From Euryarchaeota archaeon SM23-78 (GTDB lineage: Archaea; Nanobdellota; Nanobdellia; Woesearchaeales; SM23-78), in NCBI GenBank assembly GCA_001595785.1, contig LSSJ01000005.1, forward strand, positions 1-64,000: 64,000 bases of DNA. Reading direction: 5' to 3'. Positions 57,491 to 64,000 of the stretch are shown one piece after another (the stretch's first letter is position 1; every line of letters starts with the position of its first letter). Below the pieces are notes generated by a model. It ran no database searches, was not told the DNA's origin, and worked only from the letters and a program-made list of their open reading frames with translations. A program made the translations under genes and the position numbers.

Positions 57491-57514
57491 CTCTCCAGGC
57501 TATACTACGGACCC
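57491..57514 (-). other. tRNA 5'-end fragment
   Basis: GGGTCCGTAGTATAGCCTGGAGAG, homologous to first 24 nt of tRNA-Arg, then T-run. Confidence 0.7.
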
Positions 57515-57515
57515 A

Positions 57516-57776
57516 TTATTCGAGTTCAATAATCCAATGACCATACTTATCAATGTCTTCTGGCGTGTTAAAATCAGTTAGTCTTACTTTGTTAAGGTTC
57601 TTTACTTTCTTCTTCAAGACTCGTCCCGTGTACTTCTTAGTCTTAGGGTCGTACTCCTCCAGCACCAAGGTATCTCCTTCTTTTACTTTAAAATCTGCTA
57701 CTCGCACATCAGCATTCTTTTTTCCGTCAAGCATGCCTTGAAACTGCTCTGGCCAAGACTTCTTTTTTATCTCCAT
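57516..57776 (-). CDS. ASCH/DUF3850-like protein
   Basis: WPEQFQGMLDGKKNADVRVADFKVKEGDTLVLEEYD. Confidence 0.7.
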   Translation of the reverse strand: MEIKKKSWPEQFQGMLDGKKNADVRVADFKVKEGDTLVLEEYDPKTKKYTGRVLKKKVKNLNKVRLTDFNTPEDIDKYGHWIIELE

Positions 57777-57849
57777 GCAAGAACAGGAATACTCTGAATA
57801 TATAAATCTTTTTAACAAATATACAGTAAGAAAAAGAATAAAAAAACAC

Positions 57850-58131
57850 TTATTTTTTTGCCAGTGTAATCTCAATTGTGGATACTCGTACGTCTCGGTC
57901 TTCCTTGTTCTTGAACTCTTCTGAGTCAATAGCTATCCCTTTTAGTTCTATCTGGTCTTTCATAAATCTCTTCATAGCCACTTCAGATACATCCACTGCT
58001 CTGCTAATGAATTTTCCCCTTGCCTTCACTATCACTTCTTTTGCGCCTTTGGTTGTGAACTGCACTACAACGCTTGTAACATAGTTCATGAACGGCTTGT
58101 TTCCAATAAAGATTGAGTTGTCCTCTGCCAT
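57850..58131 (-). CDS. albA: Alba DNA/RNA-binding chromatin protein
   Basis: IFIGNKPFMNYVTSVVVQFTTKGAKEVIVKARGKFISRAVDVSE. Confidence 0.93.
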   Translation of the reverse strand: MAEDNSIFIGNKPFMNYVTSVVVQFTTKGAKEVIVKARGKFISRAVDVSEVAMKRFMKDQIELKGIAIDSEEFKNKEDRDVRVSTIEITLAKK

Positions 58132-58175
58132 TCTTCATCCCCCCTTGTAACTGTTGTTTTTTCGGTTTACTTGTC

Positions 58176-58367
58176 TTATTTTGCTTCTGCTTTTATCATA
58201 CGGGTAGTATACCCTGCTATAATATTTCTTAATTTCTTTGACTTAACATCTGTTAACTCTGCCACTTTAAGCTTGTTCTCCTCGTAATCAGTGCTAAAGC
58301 TATCTCTGTGCTCCTCTAAGAGTTGATGCGTTATTGCCTTTATTAGTCTAGTCTTGATTCTACCCAT
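58176..58367 (-). CDS. rps17e: ribosomal protein S17e
   Basis: MGRIKTRLIK ... FSTDYEENKLKVAELTDVKSKKLRNIIAGYTTR. Confidence 0.92.
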   Translation of the reverse strand: MGRIKTRLIKAITHQLLEEHRDSFSTDYEENKLKVAELTDVKSKKLRNIIAGYTTRMIKAEAK

Positions 58368-58414
58368 TAGGTGGATAAGAGAACGAGAATGAATTTATAA
58401 AGGTTTTGTAAGAT

Positions 58415-59197
58415 TTAGCCCAACTCCACAACAATCTTCGCAGCTGTCTTAGAAGTAATCTCATTCAAGTCTTTGTCAGGATTAACCTCGACTACATCAG
58501 CCATTCCTATGTTTCTGAGCATTTTTAGCCTATGAATCAGATAAAGCAACTGCCTTGTAGTCATTCCTCCTGGCTCTTGATAACCTGTTCCTGGGGCAAA
58601 AGCAGGGTCTAAGACATCAATATCAACAGATATGTATACTTTGCTCCAGTGCCTTGCAACACTCATGATGCTGTCAGCAACCTCTCTTAGGATGTCAAAG
58701 CTTATTTTTTTCATAGAATGATTTTTAATCTTGTTATCATCAACAAACTTTTTTTCCTCCTTGCTCATATTCCTGGTTCCAACAAGAATAACATTGTTCT
58801 TATCAACAATTCCTTCTTCTATTAAAACTCGTAAATAGTCTTCATGTGTAGGAGGGTCATGCTTCTCCTGAACATCAGGGTGAGCATCAAACACAATGAT
58901 ACCAGAGCCAGGATTATTCTTAACAAAAGCCTTAAAAGCAGGATAAGTTAATGAATGATCTCCTCCAATAAGAATAGAGTAAGCACTAATCTTTTCAATC
59001 TCCTTATATATAACTGCGTGAGATTGCTCTAAATTATTATTATCAACCTTAATTTCTTTAATATTAAACAAAGGAAGCACTCCTTTCTCAGACAAATGAA
59101 AGTCTTTTAAGTGCTCAACAATCTTATCAGGGGCTTTTTCCAAGTCCTTCTTCTTACTTAATGCTCCGGCATTTAGAGGTATTTTGAGGAGTTGCAT
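58415..59197 (-). CDS. agmatinase/arginase family ureohydrolase
   Basis: GGDHSLTYP, FDAHPDVQ, SVDIDVLDPAFAPGTGYQEPGG. Confidence 0.92.
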   Translation of the reverse strand: MQLLKIPLNAGALSKKKDLEKAPDKIVEHLKDFHLSEKGVLPLFNIKEIKVDNNNLEQSHAVIYKEIEKISAYSILIGGDHSLTYPAFKAFVKNNPGSGIIVFDAHPDVQEKHDPPTHEDYLRVLIEEGIVDKNNVILVGTRNMSKEEKKFVDDNKIKNHSMKKISFDILREVADSIMSVARHWSKVYISVDIDVLDPAFAPGTGYQEPGGMTTRQLLYLIHRLKMLRNIGMADVVEVNPDKDLNEITSKTAAKIVVELG

Positions 59198-59209
59198 AGA
59201 AAAAGAAGA

Positions 59210-59863
59210 TTAAGCATTCCTTAATAAATCTATTGCTAATTTAGGGTCATCACTTCCAAAAACATAACTTCCAGAAACTAATATATTTGCTCCTGCTTCT
59301 ATGGCTTCATGAGCATTTTCTGCGTTTATGCCTCCATCCACTGCAATGTCTTTCATAGGATACTTCTTCCTTATGCTCTTAACCTTTTTCAAGGGGGCTT
59401 TTATCATCTTCTGGGCTCCTTTGCCAGGCTTAACAGTCATTACCAACACCATGTCAACTTCTGGAATCAGTTTTTCTATCTTGTTAACAGGAGTGTCAGG
59501 GTTAAGAGCAATACCAATCCTTACTTCTTTCTTTTTCAAGTGCTCAATTAACTTCTTTGGAGAACGAGTTGCTTCCACATGAAAGATTATTGTATCAGCG
59601 CCTGCCTTAATGTATTTGTCAACCACTTTTTCAGGCTGCTTGACCATTAAATGAACAACTTTTTTAAGATTAGACTGAACCTTTGCAACAAACTCATGGT
59701 CAAAGCTTTTCTCCTTTACAAACTTGCCGTCCATAACATCAAAATGAACAGAATTAGCAGTGCTAGCTCTCATAAGTGCTTGGTCAATCACAGAAACATC
59801 CTCATAATCCAAACTTAAAATACTAACACCAACCTGAATAATCAGTATTACCACCCCAAACAA
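59210..59863 (-). CDS. rpe: ribulose-phosphate 3-epimerase
   Basis: HFDVMDGKFV, MVLVMTVKPGKGAQKM, DGGINAENA. Confidence 0.9.
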   Translation of the reverse strand: MFGVVILIIQVGVSILSLDYEDVSVIDQALMRASTANSVHFDVMDGKFVKEKSFDHEFVAKVQSNLKKVVHLMVKQPEKVVDKYIKAGADTIIFHVEATRSPKKLIEHLKKKEVRIGIALNPDTPVNKIEKLIPEVDMVLVMTVKPGKGAQKMIKAPLKKVKSIRKKYPMKDIAVDGGINAENAHEAIEAGANILVSGSYVFGSDDPKLAIDLLRNA

Positions 59864-59966
59864 AGAGGAAAAAGAGAAGAGTATTTATAAAAGTTTTTAT
59901 TAGATAGACGAAAAATAGGTTTTTTAGAAAATTTTATATAACTCCTTTACCAAGAATATTCTTGAG

Positions 59967-60419
59967 ATGGATGAAAAAAAGAAAAAAGTAATCCTTGCCT
60001 CTGACCATGCTGGTTTTGAGTTAAAAGAAAAACTTAAGGATGTTCTCAAGGAAAATGAGATTCCTTTTGATGACTTAACACCTAGGTTTGACAAAGATGA
60101 TGACTACCCTGACTATGCTTTTAAAGCTGCAAATAAAGTGGTAAGGGAAAAAGCAAGAGGGATTCTTATCTGTGGAACAGGCATTGGCATGTGCATAGCT
60201 GCAAATAAAGTAAAAGGAGTACGTGCTGCCATGGCTTATGATGAGAAGACTGCTAGGCTTGCAAGGCAACACAATGATTCAAATATATTATGCATTGGTT
60301 CAAGAACAACAGAAGAGGATGAAGCTAAGAAAATTCTTAAGACTTGGCTCACAACCAGATTCCTAGAAGGCACACATGCAAGAAGGGTTGAGAAAATAAA
60401 AGAGTTTGAAATGGGATAA
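59967..60419 (+). CDS. rpiB: ribose 5-phosphate isomerase B
   Basis: ASDHAGFELKEKL, GILICGTGIGMCIAANKVKGVRAA. Confidence 0.93.
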   Translation: MDEKKKKVILASDHAGFELKEKLKDVLKENEIPFDDLTPRFDKDDDYPDYAFKAANKVVREKARGILICGTGIGMCIAANKVKGVRAAMAYDEKTARLARQHNDSNILCIGSRTTEEDEAKKILKTWLTTRFLEGTHARRVEKIKEFEMG

Positions 60420-60773
60420 GTGATGTCAAACGAATTAGCAGATGTTTTGTGTAGTTGCAAGGAAGGCAGATTAGAAGAGATTGCCTCGACAGAGCCCTCC
60501 CTAGGATTTTTTTGTTGGGGTAATGCAAATCAGGTAAAATTCTATGAGTGCGGTTTTTGTAAACAAATTTTTCAAAGAGAAGTATGCCTCTTCAAAAATA
60601 ATAATGATAATAATAATGGGAATACAATCTATGAATTCTCGGATTTTAGGCCTTATAAAGGAAATTTGACAAGGCAGGAAATCATTAATAATGCTAAGAA
60701 CTTTGTTGGATACATATATGTTCAGGATGAAGAAAAAATAATTGCTCAAAGAAGGAAAGAATTTTTAAAATAA
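60420..60773 (+). CDS. hypothetical protein
   Basis: Starts directly after rpiB stop. Confidence 0.55.
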   Translation: MMSNELADVLCSCKEGRLEEIASTEPSLGFFCWGNANQVKFYECGFCKQIFQREVCLFKNNNDNNNGNTIYEFSDFRPYKGNLTRQEIINNAKNFVGYIYVQDEEKIIAQRRKEFLK

Positions 60774-60778
60774 AATAA

Positions 60779-62053
60779 TCAAAACTTCACCTTCTTCCCG
60801 GCATAACCTTTCTTCTTAAGATTAGCTTCTATCTCTATCAATCTATTATACTTACTGGTCCTCTCCCCTCTACAAGGCGCTCCTAGTTTTATCTGGCTTG
60901 CACCAATACCAACAGCTAAATCAGATATATATGTATCTTCTGTGTCTCCGCTTCTATGACTAACAATAACTTCCCAGCCTGCATCAAAGGCCATCTCAGC
61001 TGCTTTTAAAGTTTCAGTAAGAGTTCCTATCTGGTTAGGCTTAAGAATTATTGCGTTGCACAGATTATTATTTATAGCTCTTCTAACCCTGTGAGGATTA
61101 CTAACTGTTAAATCATCTCCTACTACTTGTACTCTTCTCTTCTTAGCAACCGTGTTCATGAACTCTTGCCAAGCCTCATTATCATCTTGTTCAAAAGGGT
61201 CTTCTATGCTCTTAATATCATACTTGCTAAACAAGCGGTCATAATAACTCGTCAAGCCTTTTGCACTGAAACTAACTCCTATATCATATTCATTCTCATT
61301 GTAAAGACTGCTAGCAGCCACATCCATGCCTATGCGTATCTTTCTCTTATAACCAGCCTTGGTAATAGCCTCGCTAACTAATTCTAAAGCCTCTTCTGGC
61401 GTTCTTATAGGAGGAGCAAAGCCTCCTTCATCACCCACATTAGTAGCATTAATCCCAAACTTATCATCAATAATCTTTTTCAAAACATGATAAGTCTCAC
61501 CCACCATTCTCATGGCTTCTGCAAAGCTCTTAGCACCTGTAGGTATTAACAAGAACTCTTGGAACTTAAGATAATTACCAGCATGCTCTCCTCCGTTAAG
61601 CACATTAGCTTGAGGAATTGGTAGCATAAGTTTTTTCTTGTTCTTAAATAGCTCTGCTAAATACTCATAGAGCTCCTTATCCTTGGCCTGTGCTGCTGCT
61701 CTGCTCACAGCCAAACTCACACCTAGAATAGTGTTTGCCCCTATCTTTGACTTATTCTCAGTAGCATCAAGCCTTTTAAGCTCTAAATCAACTTCTTCCT
61801 GCTCAGTTACTTTTATGCCTTTAAGCTGCTTATTAATCTTCTTATTAATGATATCAACAGTTTTCTCAACTCCTTTACCATTATAAGCCTTTTTATTATC
61901 TCTAAGCTCAACAGCCTCATACAAGCCAGTACTCGCACCACTAGGCACAAAGGCATAGCCAATGTGCTTCTTAGTTTTAATCACAACCTTAATAGTAGGG
62001 TTGCCTCTTGAATCAAGAACCTGATAAGCCTTTATCTCATGTATTTTGTCCAA
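60779..62053 (-). CDS. eno: enolase
   Basis: LDSRGNPT, SGASTG, NVGDEGGFAPP, SHRSGDTEDT; TTG 62053 with GAGGTG upstream preferred. Confidence 0.93.
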   Translation of the reverse strand: MDKIHEIKAYQVLDSRGNPTIKVVIKTKKHIGYAFVPSGASTGLYEAVELRDNKKAYNGKGVEKTVDIINKKINKQLKGIKVTEQEEVDLELKRLDATENKSKIGANTILGVSLAVSRAAAQAKDKELYEYLAELFKNKKKLMLPIPQANVLNGGEHAGNYLKFQEFLLIPTGAKSFAEAMRMVGETYHVLKKIIDDKFGINATNVGDEGGFAPPIRTPEEALELVSEAITKAGYKRKIRIGMDVAASSLYNENEYDIGVSFSAKGLTSYYDRLFSKYDIKSIEDPFEQDDNEAWQEFMNTVAKKRRVQVVGDDLTVSNPHRVRRAINNNLCNAIILKPNQIGTLTETLKAAEMAFDAGWEVIVSHRSGDTEDTYISDLAVGIGASQIKLGAPCRGERTSKYNRLIEIEANLKKKGYAGKKVKF

Positions 62054-62144
62054 AAAGACCACCTCTCTTAAGTATGAATGAGTGGGTAGATTAGTTTTTA
62101 TTAATGTTATGGTTTCAGATAGGTATTTATCCAAAAATTTGCTC

Positions 62145-62281
62145 GCATTGTTGTTATTGGCTTCGAAATTTTTAATTGTAAAGCTTAAGGTGCTACGTCC
62201 CCGGATGGGGCGTCCCCCCGCAACGCACTCGATTCTTTTTAAGAAGAAATTACGACCTTAAGCCAATAATAACAACAATGC
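62145..62281. ncRNA. GC-rich structured element bounded by inverted repeat; ncRNA or MITE candidate
   Basis: GCATTGTTGTTATTGGCTT / AAGCCAATAATAACAACAATGC; inner CTTAAGGT/ACCTTAAG; CCCC-GGAT-GGGG. Confidence 0.5.
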
Positions 62282-62348
62282 TCACTAAACTAACTATTAA
62301 CTCAAAACAAAAAATAGAAAGAGAATAAAAATATTAAAAAAATTTAGC

Positions 62349-62834
62349 TTATATTTCTACCTTTGTGGTGATTTTTCCTGTTACTGTATGTGAGACACTC
62401 TCACCAAATTTTGTGTAGACAACCTTTACTGACGCATCAAATCTCGTGCCTTCTGCATAATCTCCAGTTGCTGCAGTCTCATTACACAGCTCATATGCAC
62501 CACTTGTTGGTATAGTTGCTCCGTTTGCTAGGATTCCAATATCCCATGTCTCACTACAGGTTATATCACTTCCTCCTGTTGTGTTAACAACAAAAGTCAC
62601 GTTCTTCACATCAGTGCCTAAACCATTGTATATGCTTATTCGTAAGCTCTCTGTTGTAGCGTCAGCCTTACAATCACCAAAGTCAAACCCAGGACTTAGG
62701 GTGCACTTACTTGGTAAGAGCCTGTCTGGGCTTAGCACACCAAAGTATGCTAGGGCTCCTATAGCTGCTAGCACTACAAGGATTGCCCATCCATAAGTCA
62801 TCAAGAACTCCATTGCTGCTTGTCCTCTCTTCAT
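62349..62834 (-). CDS. class III-like prepilin
   Basis: MKRGQAAMEFLMTYGWAILVVLAAIGALAYFGVLSP. Confidence 0.88.
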   Translation of the reverse strand: MKRGQAAMEFLMTYGWAILVVLAAIGALAYFGVLSPDRLLPSKCTLSPGFDFGDCKADATTESLRISIYNGLGTDVKNVTFVVNTTGGSDITCSETWDIGILANGATIPTSGAYELCNETAATGDYAEGTRFDASVKVVYTKFGESVSHTVTGKITTKVEI

Positions 62835-62959
62835 CCTAATTTCACCTCACTCTTTTTAAATAAAATTATTCTTATTCTTACCTTCTATTTTTGTGTTTAT
62901 AAATGTTTTGGTAAAAAAGGGATTTTATGCTTAGAACTGGCTTTTAAAAAACTGTTTTC

Positions 62960-64000
62960 TTATAAAAAGCTGCTGAACGCCCCTCTTATTAATGCAGATG
63001 CTATTGTGTAAACGAGTACTGCTACTAGGATAAAAACAGGGATTTGGGTTAAGCCCTCCTTTATCCTTCCTTTTTTTATAATATTAATAATACAGGCTGA
63101 GGAAAAAGAGGATATAATGAGCATTAGGTAGGAGAATATCCTGAAATCCCTGGATTTTATTGTGTCAGGAGTGAATGAGAAGCTAAAAAAAGCACTTGAA
63201 TGAGCGGTGGTGGTGTCTAGCCTGCTGGTAATCGCGCTTATTACTTCTAGTAACTGGGTTGCTAGTCCAAACAGAACAGGAGCTGCTAGGATTGTGGCAA
63301 AGGCTATGAATATAACGTATGTAGTAACACTGGCTGCCATCTCTTTTTTAAGAAGCTTGGTCTCTTCTATGTTTAGGGCTATCTTGTTCAGAAGGTCTGC
63401 CATTTCTCCTCCTGCATCCATGCCTTCCAGTAAGAGATTGATAGATCTCTGGATGATTTTTGAATTATATTTCTTAGAAAAATTAAGCAGGGCTGTGGAG
63501 AGATCTTCACCTGCCATCGTATTCTTAGCAACGGTTTCTATCTCTTTTGCCAGCACCCCAAAGCCTGGTCTTACAGAGTACCATAAGGCTTTATCCACTG
63601 TCATACCTGCACTTATATTTGCACTTGTTAGCTGTAGAAAATCAGGGAATACTTCTTCTACTGCTTTTGTTCTCTGGAATATCTTCATATCAAGGTAGAA
63701 CAGGTAACCCAACCAGAGTATTGCTAGAAGAATAAAGAACGCTGTTAACCAGAAGCCTATAAGGAACACTAATAAGTCAGCAAAGGATTTCTTGTTAACA
63801 ATGACTGCTATGACTGCTATCAAGCTGAAGAACAAGAAGATATAAATGTTTATCTTAAAGATTTTTCTCGTTAGTTCTCTAGCATCAAGGTCAAGACCTG
63901 CTTTGTCTAGGAAATTCTGAAGGTTTATTGCTCTAGCAAAGCCTCTTAGAGTGAACCTCTTTTTCTTCTTCTTCTTTACAAGCTTCTTTTTTTGTAATTT
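62960..64000 (-). CDS. TadC/FlaJ-like pilus assembly protein (5' end beyond window)
   Basis: VEEVFPDFLQLTSANISAGMTVDKALW; frame stays open upstream of 63835 to window edge. Confidence 0.85.
   Translation of the reverse strand, partial: KLQKKKLVKKKKKKRFTLRGFARAINLQNFLDKAGLDLDARELTRKIFKINIYIFLFFSLIAVIAVIVNKKSFADLLVFLIGFWLTAFFILLAILWLGYLFYLDMKIFQRTKAVEEVFPDFLQLTSANISAGMTVDKALWYSVRPGFGVLAKEIETVAKNTMAGEDLSTALLNFSKKYNSKIIQRSINLLLEGMDAGGEMADLLNKIALNIEETKLLKKEMAASVTTYVIFIAFATILAAPVLFGLATQLLEVISAITSRLDTTTAHSSAFFSFSFTPDTIKSRDFRIFSYLMLIISSFSSACIINIIKKGRIKEGLTQIPVFILVAVLVYTIASALIRGAFSSFL

Noticed and set aside
57491-57514. Functional 5' half of a split (trans-spliced) tRNA
   Set aside because: It ends in the D-loop and no 3' half was found in the window; kept only as a fragment.
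59210-60419. RPE/RpiB pair as unusual metabolism
   Set aside because: Pentose-phosphate enzymes like these are known in DPANN-type genomes; not a notable finding.
1-64000. rRNA genes, integrase, transposase ORFs, cas genes
   Set aside because: None recognised in the ORF track or by reading.

Overview
AT-rich, gene-dense archaeal chromosome segment, probably from a DPANN-type lineage (Woese-/Pacearchaeota-like; this placement is inference). Archaeal markers read directly: L10e, S6e, S17e, Alba, proteasome beta, aCPSF1/FttA, NOG1, DRG, archease, ArgRS, enolase, and an archaeal type IV pilus/TadA-TadC system with class III prepilins at two loci. Accessory content: three toxin-antitoxin-like modules (TumE-like/HTH, HTH-MNT/HEPN, PemK-MazF-like), a serpin lipoprotein, low-complexity secreted proteins, and several two- to four-gene cassettes of unknown function. 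The most notable signals are non-coding. (1) A tRNA-Arg(TCG) gene has two introns, each with a bulge-helix-bulge-type fold. It directly abuts a LAGLIDADG homing endonuclease ORF, whose other side carries a 24-nt partial copy of a tRNA 5' end. (2) A dispersed family of modular hairpin elements includes a 29-nt hairpin with compensatory changes in three copies; some elements are bounded by inverted repeats and two inverted copies flank an unknown three-gene cassette. (3) The start of the transcription termination factor aCPSF1 lies in a tandemly duplicated 9-bp hairpin that loops out the Shine-Dalgarno sequence and buries the ATG. (4) A tRNA-Ala(CGC) has a non-canonical T-loop/D-loop, and a tRNA-Pro(CGG) carries a D-loop insertion. 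All function calls come from reading motifs by eye; no database search was run.
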